A DNA stretch of 8,411 nucleotides from Deltaproteobacteria bacterium (GCA_021802685.1 JAJZRM010000107.1:1-8411); one strand, 5' to 3'. Counted from the stretch's first letter, positions 1 through 6,984 are shown. The notes: generated by a model not told the origin, from the sequence alone. Program-made: numbers and translations.

Positions 1-177
1 CACGTTGCGGATCATGTTCAGCGTCACGAGATCCCTGCCGAGCTCGGGGTCCATTACGTCGGAGAGCGCGGCCAGGATGGTTTTCGGGGTCGCTTCCCCC
101 GCGGTTCCCTTCGTGTCGGAAAACGCCATGCGGATCACCTCGTCAGCGGTAATTGCGGTGGAGCCGTCTTTCTTCAT
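1..177 (-). CDS. Mrp/ApbC-like protein or DUF59 (MIP18) domain protein, N-terminal 59 residues, cut by window edge
   Basis: The minus strand reads open from an ATG at 177-175 to the window edge (59 codons). Residues 34-59 (ILAALSDVMDPELGRDLVTL onward) match the start of the DUF59/MIP18 fold, with the hallmark DPELG. This domain opens many bacterial Mrp/ApbC P-loop ATPases that carry Fe-S clusters; it also occurs alone in SufT and PaaD-like proteins. The Walker A region that would decide between them lies outside the window. The start is uncertain. The ATG at 177 has a G-run about 9 nt upstream. A second ATG at 129 (Met17) has a good GAGGTGA Shine-Dalgarno and leaves only 18 residues before the domain. 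The gene follows the fdh operon on the same strand. A cluster-carrier would suit an operon whose enzyme holds several 4Fe-4S clusters, but this is inference. Family recognition is fairly sure; full function is not. Confidence 0.72.
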   Translation of the reverse strand, partial: MKKDGSTAITADEVIRMAFSDTKGTAGEATPKTILAALSDVMDPELGRDLVTLNMIRNV

Positions 178-319
178 TGATTATAGCCCCCCGCGCGTCC
201 AGCCGCAGGATATGGAAGGGAATTACCCGAGCGTGCGCGGGATGCTGTCGCTTAAGGAGGCGGGACGCTTATCCGTCTCCGGAGAGCCGGTCGGTCCGTG
301 GATCCTCGCCCTGGTTTTC
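178..319. other. Intergenic stretch holding the displaced 3' end of fdhD-mobA
   Basis: No intact gene is seen here. On the minus strand, 319-272 reads as 16 codons (ENQGEDPRTDRLSGDG) followed by a TAA at 271-269. This is in frame with fdhD-mobA once the mobile element at 325-614 and one CTTAG copy are removed, so it is most likely the original C-terminal tail, now untranslated. The remaining 91 nt (268-178) lead to the Mrp-like gene and carry a G-run and a TATAAT hexamer just before its first ATG. The hexamer has no convincing -35 partner at normal spacing. Confidence 0.6.
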
Positions 320-324
320 CTTAG

Positions 325-347
325 TGCTTCAGTTCATAAATACGGTA
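325..347 (+). repeat. Left terminal inverted repeat of the MITE-like element
   Basis: This 23-bp end matches the right end in inverted orientation with three mismatches. The conserved parts are TGCT, TTCA and the inner AAATACGGTA. It is directly preceded by the CTTAG copy at 320-324. Confidence 0.8.
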
Positions 348-366
348 ACGCACCGAGAGCGTCGAT

Positions 367-415
367 GCGCCGCATCCGGCAAGGCGCGCGACTGAGGCGT
401 ACTGTGGAGTACGCC
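367..415. repeat. Tandem hairpins inside the left part of the element
   Basis: Two stem-loops lie side by side. The first has GCGCC at 367-371 against GGCGC at 383-387, with a nested GCCG-CATC-CGGC at 369-380. The second is a perfect 8-bp stem, GGCGTACT (396-403) and AGTACGCC (408-415), around a GTGG loop. Neither has a T-run, so a simple intrinsic terminator is not indicated. Confidence 0.65.
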
Positions 416-420
416 GCAAG

Positions 421-463
421 GAGAGCCCCCCTCTCGAACAAAGTACGTTTCCTGGGGTACCCC
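421..463. repeat. Small palindromes in the centre of the element
   Basis: GAGAG (421-425) and CTCTC (431-435) flank CCCCC, and GGGGTACCCC (454-463) is a perfect 10-bp palindrome. They continue the series of dyads across the element's interior. Confidence 0.5.
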
Positions 464-527
464 CGGAAGCCGATACCATCCGCCTTTCCCGGCGGGAGGG
501 GCACAACTTCGCTCGGGTCGGCAGCGA

Positions 528-568
528 TGGCCATGGATGGCCAAGTGCCGCGGAGGGCATGGATGCCC
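528..568. repeat. Paired hairpins with a shared CATGGATG core in the right part of the element
   Basis: TGGCCAT (528-534) pairs with ATGGCCA (537-543), and GGGCAT (555-560) pairs with ATGCCC (563-568), each around a GG spacer. The two are also near direct repeats: CATGGATGGCC at 532-542 and CATGGATGCCC at 558-568 differ at one position and start 26 bp apart. Confidence 0.6.
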
Positions 569-590
569 GGGAGCGGCCGGCGCTCGAATG

Positions 591-1991
591 CTACCGTATT
601 TTTGAATTGGAGCACTTAGCCTTCGCGAAGTTGCCGCCGTCCCGAAACCGGAAGTAGTCCTCGGGCGTGTTGATGTTCCGGAAGGAGCGGAAACCCGGAT
701 CGAAACGTGCGATCTCTTCCTTGCACACCTTCCGGACCTTCACCTTGTCGAAAAAGGAGACGACCCTCCGCTCTCCCGCCCGGAGGGCATCTTCGATGAA
801 GGGGAGACACTCCTTATGGTAGACGGCGTGCAGCGGTTCGACTCCATTGTCGCTCTCGGGCATGAGAACATCCGAGCCCGCGGACTGCAACGCCAGGTGG
901 CGAATCAGTTCCGGATTCAGATGCGGCATGTCGCAGGCGACAACGAAGACCCGGGGGTTCACGCTGTGGCAAAGTCCGGAATGGACCCCCGAAAGGACCC
1001 CCATGCCGGTCAGGAGATCCGGGACCTTCCGGCAAGGGAGAAAACCGTACGCTTCCGGCGTGTTGGTGACGACGAGGATTTCCTCGAAGACGTCCGCGAG
1101 ACACCGGTGCACCGATTCGATGAACCGGCCGCCTTGATAAGGAAGGAGCGCCTTGTTGCTTCCCATGCGGCGGGACGCTCCTCCCGCCAGGATGACTCCG
1201 GTGATCCCCCGGATCCTGCGCTCGCCGGAGGGAACCGAAACATGCTCCGGATGGGCGTATATAGTGAACCGGCTCCCCCGGACGTACCCGATGAGGGTGA
1301 TCCCCATGGCTTCGGCCATCGAGACCGCCAGGTCGGTGGGGGAAGTCCGCGACGCGATGAGGGAGATCCCGAGGGAGGCGGCCTTGGCGACCGTCTCGGA
1401 AGGAACCCTTCCCGACGTGACGAGCATCGTTCCCGCAAGATCGATATTTTTCAGGAGCGCTTCTCCGGTGATCCGGTCCACCGTATTGTGCCGCCCCAGG
1501 TCTTCCGCGTAGAGAAGGATGGAGGAGCCGTCGCCCACCGCCGACGAATGCGTGCCGCCATAGCTTTTGTAATTCACCGCCAGGCGGGAGAGATCTTCCA
1601 TCATGCCGAAGATCTCGGACGGCTGAAACAACCGTTGCGGCGCCCCGCGGTGTTCCGAAAAGGCCCCCGCATGCCTGCCGGCGGGAACGCCGGGGCCGGC
1701 GGCGCAGCTCGATGTGACCACCAGAGGCGGTTTTTCCGGGAATTCCCCCTTGATGGCGGCATGGACCATGCCGGCATCGTCGCAGATGCCCAGCGTAAGA
1801 ATGTCATCGACGGTTTTCACGAAACCCTGCTGACGGAGAAAACCGGCCGCGAGAAACCGCAAGTCGTGCGGAGAGCAGATCAGGGTCGCGATTTCCCGGT
1901 GATTGACCACGATCTTCAGGGGGAATTCCCGGACCACTTCCGTCTCCCCCGATTCCAGCTGGCCGTTGCGATAGGAAGAAACTTTTCCCAT
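591..1991 (-). CDS. FdhD-MobA fusion: formate dehydrogenase sulfurtransferase joined to Moco guanylyltransferase, C-terminus altered by insertion
   Basis: The protein has 466 residues in two domains. Residues 1 to about 256 are FdhD, which moves sulfur from a cysteine desulfurase to the Mo/W-bis-MGD cofactor of formate dehydrogenase. Visible marks are TSSC with Cys96, EDLGRHNTVDRITG (163-176) and TSGRVPSETVAKAA (192-205). The CxxC known from E. coli FdhD is CAAG here, so only the first cysteine remains. Residues from about 264 are MobA, which attaches GMP to molybdopterin: LAGGASRRMGSNKALL (268-283), CDMPHL with Asp354, EPLHAVY, and NINTPEDY near the end. The ATG at 1991 is chosen because AAGGAAA lies 8 nt before it, 14 nt after the fdhE stop; a TTG at 2009 overlapping that stop is the alternative. 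The last seven residues come from the mobile element, downstream of the conserved MobA core, so activity may survive. Confidence 0.92.
   Translation of the reverse strand: MGKVSSYRNGQLESGETEVVREFPLKIVVNHREIATLICSPHDLRFLAAGFLRQQGFVKTVDDILTLGICDDAGMVHAAIKGEFPEKPPLVVTSSCAAGPGVPAGRHAGAFSEHRGAPQRLFQPSEIFGMMEDLSRLAVNYKSYGGTHSSAVGDGSSILLYAEDLGRHNTVDRITGEALLKNIDLAGTMLVTSGRVPSETVAKAASLGISLIASRTSPTDLAVSMAEAMGITLIGYVRGSRFTIYAHPEHVSVPSGERRIRGITGVILAGGASRRMGSNKALLPYQGGRFIESVHRCLADVFEEILVVTNTPEAYGFLPCRKVPDLLTGMGVLSGVHSGLCHSVNPRVFVVACDMPHLNPELIRHLALQSAGSDVLMPESDNGVEPLHAVYHKECLPFIEDALRAGERRVVSFFDKVKVRKVCKEEIARFDPGFRSFRNINTPEDYFRFRDGGNFAKAKCSNSKIR
592..614 (-). repeat. Right terminal inverted repeat of the MITE-like element
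   Basis: This is the inverted partner of 325-347, 20 of 23 identical. On the minus strand it encodes residues CSNSKIR and part of the stop codon of the fdhD-mobA reading frame, so it now forms that protein's C-terminus. The CTTAG copy at 615-619 borders it. Confidence 0.8.
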
Positions 1992-2005
1992 GGAGCCGCT
2001 TTCCT

Positions 2006-2968
2006 TCAAGCTCCCGCGCAGGGAACTCCGTCAAGGGGACCGTAGACCGTTGGGGATGGAGATGGGGGAATGCCCCACCCGCTCTTGCGCGCCAGCAGAT
2101 CGAGGTGCAACGTGGTCCACTCTTCGAGCGGCAGGTAAGTGGAGCCGGCCGACTCTCTCGCATCGATCATCTTGAAATAACATTTGCAGAGCCGGCAATA
2201 CTGGATCCGATAGAGGGGGTCCTCTTCGGCGAAGATGTATCCGAGGGATTCGTGATGGCGGTTGTCGCAACATGGGCACTGCATCCTGTTCAGCCCCCAG
2301 GTGGTCCCGCACCAGGAGCAGTACCCCTTTCGCTCTCCCTCCCCTTGCAGCAGAAGCAGCGCCGGGAGGGAACCGCAGACGGGACAGTATCCGCGCAGCC
2401 ACGTTTGAGGAAGGGGGAACCGGCGGAGCAGGTCCCCCGCGGTCCATTCGATGGAAGGGCGGATGCAACTGCGGGCCAGAAACAGAAGGGAAGCCGTGTC
2501 GATGCCGTTCATGTTGACCCATTTCCCCCACGGCTCCCCTTCGTGTAGAAGGAAGGAGCGCCAGAACTCCTCCGCCCCCTCCTTTTTCTTGTCCAGGCCG
2601 GCAGACAACGCTTCGAACGCCGTCCTCATATTCGGGTTGTCTTGCGGAATGAATTTGCCCAATTCCCGCCGGACTTCATCCGCGGAACGGCCATCGACGG
2701 GAAAGTCCCAACGCTTGAGCAACGGGAAGCCCTCTTCCCATTGGGTCTGGACCAGGCTCGGAACCGGTTTGCAAGGATCCGGACGGACGGTTTCCCGGGC
2801 CCGTTCCTGGGCGAGGAACAGGTTTCCCAGGAAGGGGTAAAACCCCTCGTATGCCGGTTTCCGGTCCCTGGCCCTGAGAATCGCCGTGCCGACCGCCTTG
2901 CTTCGATCGTCGAGCGATCCTTTCGACGATTCAACCGAGAAGCAAGGAACGATGCCGTCCTGCGTCAT
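2006..2968 (-). CDS. fdhE: FdhE, formate dehydrogenase assembly protein
   Basis: This 320-residue protein matches FdhE, a cytoplasmic factor that in E. coli binds the catalytic subunits of the Tat-exported formate dehydrogenases and is needed for their maturation. The C-terminal half carries the family's four metal-binding CxxC pairs: CPVC (195-198), CSWC (217-220), CPCC (231-234) and CRLC (258-261), in a rubredoxin-like arrangement. The N-terminal half is helical and less conserved, with the GFYPFLGNLF segment near residues 42-51. The start at 2968 lies one base after the fdhB TAG with a G-run (2973-2977) 4 nt upstream, so translation is probably coupled. An upstream ATG at 3031 would overlap fdhB by 62 nt and add a sequence unlike the family. 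The TGA end overlaps the spacer just before fdhD-mobA. Confidence 0.93.
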   Translation of the reverse strand: MTQDGIVPCFSVESSKGSLDDRSKAVGTAILRARDRKPAYEGFYPFLGNLFLAQERARETVRPDPCKPVPSLVQTQWEEGFPLLKRWDFPVDGRSADEVRRELGKFIPQDNPNMRTAFEALSAGLDKKKEGAEEFWRSFLLHEGEPWGKWVNMNGIDTASLLFLARSCIRPSIEWTAGDLLRRFPLPQTWLRGYCPVCGSLPALLLLQGEGERKGYCSWCGTTWGLNRMQCPCCDNRHHESLGYIFAEEDPLYRIQYCRLCKCYFKMIDARESAGSTYLPLEEWTTLHLDLLARKSGWGIPPSPSPTVYGPLDGVPCAGA

Positions 2969-2969
2969 G

Positions 2970-3701
2970 CTACCCCCGGGCGACGGTACGCAACGCATCG
3001 ATGGCGGGCCCGAACATGCGACGAAGGGCAACCTTCCGGGTGACGCCCGGGTTCGCGCTCGCCACGGCGAACTTGTGGTATTCCTTCGGGTCGCCCACGA
3101 CCAGATAAATCGTTCGAACCGTTTCCACGTTCAGCAATTGCGCCTTGGGATATTTCGCCTTAAGCGTCGCGAGGCGTTTCTCCGCCCTCGCGAGGATCTC
3201 CTCCCGGTCCCCGAAATGCAGACCTCCCATGGGGCAGGCCTTCACGCAGGCCGGCTGGAGGCCGTTGCTCACCCGGTCGATGCACATGGTGCATTTCACG
3301 ATGGTGCCGTCCTCCCTCTGCCGGGGGATGTCGTACGGGCATTCCGACCTCACGTCCTTGAACGGGGCCCCCTTCGATTTCTCCGTGTAGACGATCGCTC
3401 CCGTCGCCTTGTCCTGGATCGCCCCGCCGGTGACGGCCGAATCGATGACGTCCTTGCAGGGAGCATCGATGCAGTGCCGGCACTGGTCGGAGAAGAAGTA
3501 CCGGGAAACCTTGTTGCCGGCCCGCACTTCGCGGAACCGCACCAGCTTGAAGGTGTTGCCGTCGAAATCCGGCGGGTTCTGGTGGCTGCCGCGGTTCCGG
3601 GTGACCGTGCCGTCGTTCCGGTTCCATGCCTTGCACGCCACCTGGCAGGAGCGGCAGGCCATGCAGGCCGATGTGTCGATGAGGAAACTTTTTCCGGACA
3701 T
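2970..3701 (-). CDS. fdhB: Formate dehydrogenase beta subunit, three [4Fe-4S] clusters, soluble type
   Basis: This 243-residue ferredoxin-like subunit passes electrons from FdhA to an outside acceptor. Cysteines group as C13-C16-C19-C23, C74-C77-C82 with C121, and C137-C140-C152-C156, enough for three [4Fe-4S] clusters. E. coli FdnH has a fourth cluster; here its CxxCxxC part is missing and only a CPYDIP remnant stays at 121-126. There is no C-terminal membrane helix, which FdnH uses to anchor the complex, and no gamma (cytochrome b) gene follows. Both points fit the two-subunit periplasmic enzyme of Desulfovibrio gigas. The protein has no signal peptide, so export would ride on the Tat signal of FdhA. 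The ATG is 3 nt after the fdhA stop, with GGAGGTG at 3708-3714 placed 6 nt upstream. The stop is TAG. Confidence 0.93.
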   Translation of the reverse strand: MSGKSFLIDTSACMACRSCQVACKAWNRNDGTVTRNRGSHQNPPDFDGNTFKLVRFREVRAGNKVSRYFFSDQCRHCIDAPCKDVIDSAVTGGAIQDKATGAIVYTEKSKGAPFKDVRSECPYDIPRQREDGTIVKCTMCIDRVSNGLQPACVKACPMGGLHFGDREEILARAEKRLATLKAKYPKAQLLNVETVRTIYLVVGDPKEYHKFAVASANPGVTRKVALRRMFGPAIDALRTVARG

Positions 3702-3704
3702 GGG

Positions 3705-6700
3705 CTACACCTCCGCCTTCTTGCGCACATTCACCATGAACGCCTTGGTCTCGGGAATTTTCGTGTTGGGATCGCCCACCGCCGGGGTCAGCAGGTTGGC
3801 GCTGTCTCCGCCGTTCTTGGGCCAGACCCACCCGTAGTGCCAGGGCAGGCCGACCTGGTGCACCTGCTTTCCAAGAATCTTGAACGGCTTGTACCGCACC
3901 GTCACGAGGGCCACGGCCTCGATCGACCCCCGCGCGGACTCTACCACCACCTTTTCGCCGTTCCGGATCCCCTTGGCCTTGGCGAGCTCTTCGCTCATTT
4001 CCACGTAAACTTCCGGTTCGGCTTCCAGGAGCCAGGGGAGCCACCGCGTCAACACGCCGGTCTGCCAGTGCTCCGCGACGCGGTACGTGGTCCCGACGAT
4101 CGGGAACCGGTCGGAAGGTGTACTGTAGACGTCCCGTTCCGAGCGGAAAACGGCCGCCACGGGGTTGTTCCGCTGGTTGCTGAACGGGTGCTTCTTCACC
4201 GGGCTTTCGATGGGCTCGTAATGCTCGGGGAAGGGCCCGTCCTTCAATCCCGGCCCGACGAACGCGCCGACCCCGTCGACCTTCATGATGAACGGTTTCT
4301 TGCCGTCCGGGCGGTCCGTCCCGTCGGGATTTTTCAAGGGATACCACGGCCCGTCCGGAACGTCTCCTTTCCATTTGGTCGAGACGTACTTGCCGTCCTT
4401 CACGTCCCCCACGAACTCCACCACCGCTTTCTTCGGGTTCCACGGCTTTCCGGTGAGATCCAGGGAGGCGCGGTTGTAGATGATGCGGCGGTTGACCGGC
4501 CAGGCCCAGGCCCACTTGGAAGTCAGGCCGATGCCGCTTTCGTCCTTGTTGTCCCGGCGGGCCATGTTGTTGCCGTCCTGGTTGTAGCTCTGGCAGTAGA
4601 GCCAGTTCCCGCTGGCGGTGGACCCGTCGCTCTGGAGCAGGCCGAAAGCGGGAACCTGGTCGCCCTTCTTGTACATTTTGCCGCCGACGAGGGCATCCCT
4701 GGTCCAGTAACCGTTGATGGCCTTCGCCACCGCGTGCGGGTCGAACTTCCCTTGGGCCGTGTAATCCAACTTGACGTTGAGGATGGGATCCGGGAAGGCC
4801 GATTTCGCATCCGGCTTTTTGTAGAGTTCGCGGATCTCGTTGAACAGTTCGACCATGATGTCGCCGTCCGGTTTGGCATGTCCCGGCGGTTCCTGGGCCT
4901 TGTACCGCCACTGGGCCCACCGGCCGCTGTTGCTTAAGGACCCCTCCTTCTCCATAAAGGCCGCGCAGGGAAGCATGAAGACTTCGGTTTTGACCTGCCT
5001 GGGGTCGACGCCCGGCCCGTTCCAGAAGGAAGCCGTTTCGTTGTCGAACAGGTTGACGACGACCATCCAGTCGAGGTTCGAGAACGCCTGCCGGGTCTTG
5101 TTGGAGTTGGCTCCGCTGCAGGCGGGGTTCTGGCCCCATGCGAAGAAGCCCGTGTACTGCTTGTCGTACATGCGGTCGAAGATGTCGAGCCAGGAATACG
5201 TTTTCCCTTCTTGCAGCTTGGGAAGCCAGCCGTATCCGAAATCGTTCTCCGGCGTCGCGTTGTCGCCGTACACCGCCTTGAGGAAGCTCGTGATGTACTT
5301 GGGGCGGTTTTGCCACCAGTTGGCGCTCAACGGGTCCTTGGTCGATGGGGTGAACTTCTTGTTGTATTCGGCCAGCGTGGCGATCGAGGCGCTCGGAACG
5401 GGCAGGTACCCGGGAAGGATGTGGAACAGGAGGCCGTGGTCCGTGGATCCCTGGACGTTGGATTCTCCCCGGAGGGCGTTCACGCCTCCGCCCGCGACCC
5501 CCATGTTCCCGAGCAGGAGCTGGATGATGGACATGGTCCGGATGTTCTGGACCCCCACGGTGTGCTGGGTCCATCCCATGGCGTACATGATGGTGCCCGC
5601 CTTGTCGCGGGCGCCGGTCGCGCTGTACGCCTTGTACACCCTGAGGAGGTCTTCCTTGGGCGTTCCGGTGATGCTGGAGACGGTATCCGGGGTATAGCGG
5701 GAGTAATGCTTTTTCATCAGCTGGAAAACGGACCGCGGGTGCTGCAGCGTCGGATCCTTCCTGACGTTCCCGTTCTCGTCCTTCTCGAAATCCCACGCGG
5801 ATGCGTCGTAGGCGTGCTTCCCGGAGTCGAAGCCGGAGAACATGCCGTCCTTGAAGCCGAATTTGCTCCCGACGATGTAGCTCGCGTTGGTGTAGTTGAC
5901 CATGTACTCGTGGAAATACTTCTGGTTGTCGACGATGTATTTGATCATCCCGCCCAGGAAGGCGATATCGGTCCCCGAGCGGAGGGGAGCGTAGATGTCC
6001 GCCAGGGAGGATGTGCGCGTGAACCGGGGATCGACGTGGATAAGCGTCGCCCCTTTCTCCATGGCTTTCGACACCCAGCGGAAGGACAAGGGATGGTTCG
6101 TGGCAGCGTTGCTGCCCATGACCAGGATGCAGTCACTGTTGCGGAGATCGATCCAGTGATTCGTCATCGCGCCGCGTCCGAACGACTCTGCCAGAGCCGC
6201 TACAGTGGCGCTGTGTCATATTCGGGCCTGGTGCTCGATGCTCGACAGCCCCAGGGCGCGGAGCATCGCCTGGTAAACCCATAACTCTTCGTTGTCCATC
6301 GCGGCGCTGCCGACCGATGCGATCCCTTCGCACCGGTTGACCACCCGGCCCTTTTCGTCCTTCGCGACGAAACTGGCGTCCCGGCTCTTCTTCACGTTTC
6401 CGGCGATCTTCTTCAGCGCCCAGTCCCAGTCCTTGGCCACCCACTTGCTGCTGTACGGCGCCCGATAAAGGACTTCCGTCACGCGTTCATCGTTGCGCGC
6501 GAGCTGGTAGACGGACGCTCCCTTGGCGCAAAGCGCCCCCTGGTTGATGGGATGGTCGGCATCGCCTTCCGTGTAGATCACCTTTCCCGTCTTCGTGTCC
6601 GTGTGGCAGATGATCCCGCATCCCACCGCGCAATAGCAGCAGATCGTGGGAGTTTCCTTCGCATCGCGGGTACGAAGCTCCCACGAGTAGGCCTCGACCG

Positions 6701-6788
6701 GGCGCAGGTCCAACCCCATCCCGTTCAATGCCAATCCCGCGGTCGCCGTACCCGAGATCTTGATGAAATCCCTGCGAGTGAGCTTCAT
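3705..6788 (-). CDS. fdhA: Formate dehydrogenase catalytic (alpha) subunit, selenoprotein with internal UGA
   Basis: Read through one in-frame UGA, this gives 1027 residues, close to the 1015 of E. coli FdnG. It oxidises formate to CO2 at a Mo- or W-bis-MGD centre. The N-terminus has a twin-arginine signal (LTRRDFIKIS, residues 3-12, then a hydrophobic stretch), so the folded enzyme is exported. One [4Fe-4S] site follows: C50, C53, C57 and C87. Selenocysteine 191 is followed by His192, the catalytic pair, in QARI-U-HSATVAALAESFGRGAMTNHW, which aligns with the Sec region of E. coli FdnG/FdhF. The C-terminal dinucleotide-binding domain spans roughly 874-1027 and includes HYGWVWPKNGGDSANLLTP. 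A GGAGGAA at 6795-6801 lies 6 nt before the ATG. It heads the operon behind a sigma-54 promoter. Mo versus W cannot be told from sequence. Confidence 0.95.
6188..6218 (-). promoter_or_regulatory. Putative bacterial SECIS element following the UGA
   Basis: The mRNA directly after the UGA can fold with CUG (6203-6205) against CAG (6188-6190) and AG against CU above it, leaving a CGGCU apical loop. Its GG doublet lies at nucleotides 21-22 counted from the U of UGA, against 22-23 in E. coli fdhF, and the GC-GG-CUCUGGCA context resembles the fdhF loop. An alternative GCCA/UGGC stem (6206-6209 with 6190-6193) has a 12-nt loop. The exact fold was drawn by eye. Confidence 0.55.
6216..6218 (-). other. 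Selenocysteine codon (UGA) of fdhA
   Basis: The TGA sits exactly where formate dehydrogenases carry Sec (or Cys), directly before His192, and the homologous frame continues on both sides without a shift. Expression therefore needs SelA, SelB, SelC and SelD, none of which lies in this window. Confidence 0.95.
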
Positions 6789-6794
6789 CCGGCG

Positions 6795-6801
6795 TTCCTC
6801 C
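6795..6801 (-). promoter_or_regulatory. Ribosome binding site of fdhA
   Basis: GGAGGAA lies 6 nt upstream of the ATG at 6788. This strong match fixes the start that gives the intact Tat signal. Confidence 0.85.
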
Positions 6802-6860
6802 GTATCGATTCTTTGGTGACACCGTTCTTCCGCTGGTAAATTCCCGTCGCAGTTAAATAC

Positions 6861-6875
6861 GCAATCTCGATGCCA
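6861..6875 (-). promoter_or_regulatory. Sigma-54 (RpoN) -24/-12 promoter of the fdh operon
   Basis: The minus strand reads TGGCATCGAGATTGC. This matches the sigma-54 consensus TGGCAC-G-N4-TTGC with the required GG-N10-GC spacing; the last base of TGGCAC is T. The predicted start is near 6849, giving a leader of about 61 nt before fdhA. No competing sigma-70 promoter of similar quality was seen. A sigma-54 activator gene lies directly upstream, which raises confidence. Confidence 0.85.
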
Positions 6876-6892
6876 TATTAAAAATGCTATTA

Positions 6893-6905
6893 TTTCAATA
6901 TGTTA
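6893..6905 (+). promoter_or_regulatory. IHF-like site in the AT-rich patch upstream of the sigma-54 promoter
   Basis: TTTCAATATGTTA matches the IHF consensus WATCAANNNNTTR at 8 of 9 defined positions. It lies about 18 bp upstream of the -24 element, in an AT-rich stretch (about 6876-6915) that contrasts with the GC-rich surroundings. IHF bending between activator sites and a sigma-54 promoter is a known arrangement; this instance is inferred. Confidence 0.45.
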
Positions 6906-6914
6906 TGATTAACA
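6901..6914. promoter_or_regulatory. Inverted repeat TGTTA-N4-TAACA, possible operator
   Basis: A perfect 5-bp dyad with a 4-bp spacer lies about 50-65 bp upstream of the predicted transcription start. It overlaps the IHF-like site. The bound protein is unknown. Confidence 0.35.
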
Positions 6915-6984
6915 CCTGGGCGCACGTGGGTCTGTTCGGACGCAGGCGTGAAGCATCTATGGATGGAATTTCAGTGGTTTAGGA

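Larger units (their letters stand above)
320..619. mobile_element. MITE-like non-autonomous insertion with terminal inverted repeats and 5-bp direct repeat
   Basis: The two ends are inverted copies of each other. Plus-strand 325-347 and the reverse complement of 592-614 match at 20 of 23 positions and share AAATACGGTA. Immediately outside them CTTAG occurs at 320-324 and 615-619 as a direct repeat, as expected of a target-site duplication. TTA (321-323 and 616-618) is an alternative 3-bp duplication giving an element of 324-615. The interior (about 245 bp) has no transposase or other plausible gene and is packed with short hairpins. The element sits in the 3' end of fdhD-mobA and supplies its last seven codons and TAG stop. 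Excising it with one CTTAG restores a longer in-frame tail, independent support for insertion. A TTA/CTNAG-like target might hint at an IS5-family transposase acting in trans, but the family is not determined. Confidence 0.8.

Noticed and set aside
5..619. Plus-strand open frame of 204 codons running through the Mrp-like gene and the mobile element
   Set aside because: It is antisense to the DUF59 domain, ends inside the element's terminal repeat and has no recognisable domain, so it is not a transposase.
1992..2009. TTG start of fdhD-mobA at 2009
   Set aside because: Its only purine-rich stretch is 2 nt upstream, too close, while the ATG at 1991 has AAGGAAA at a usable distance. It is not fully excluded.
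816..2045. Plus-strand open frame of 409 codons opposite fdhD-mobA
   Set aside because: It is the mirror of a clear FdhD-MobA gene, with shadow-type composition and no domain.
2969..3031. Longer fdhE starting at 3031
   Set aside because: It would overlap fdhB by 62 nt and its extra residues look unlike FdhE. The ATG at 2968 follows the fdhB stop directly.
2886..4937. Long plus-strand open frame of 683 codons opposite fdhA, fdhB and the start of fdhE
   Set aside because: It lies antisense to well-recognised genes, is rich in Arg, Gly, Pro, His and Val as expected of a GC-rich shadow frame, and shows no known domain.
3160..5796. Minus-strand open frame of 878 codons in another frame across fdhA and fdhB
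   Set aside because: Composition is dominated by Arg, Gly, Pro and Gln, it crosses the fdhA-fdhB boundary, and the overlapping frame has clear homology. It is an artefact of high GC content.
6168..6218. Frameshift or nonsense mutation splitting fdhA
   Set aside because: The frame is unchanged on both sides and the stop is a UGA exactly at the catalytic Sec site followed by His, so recoding explains it better.
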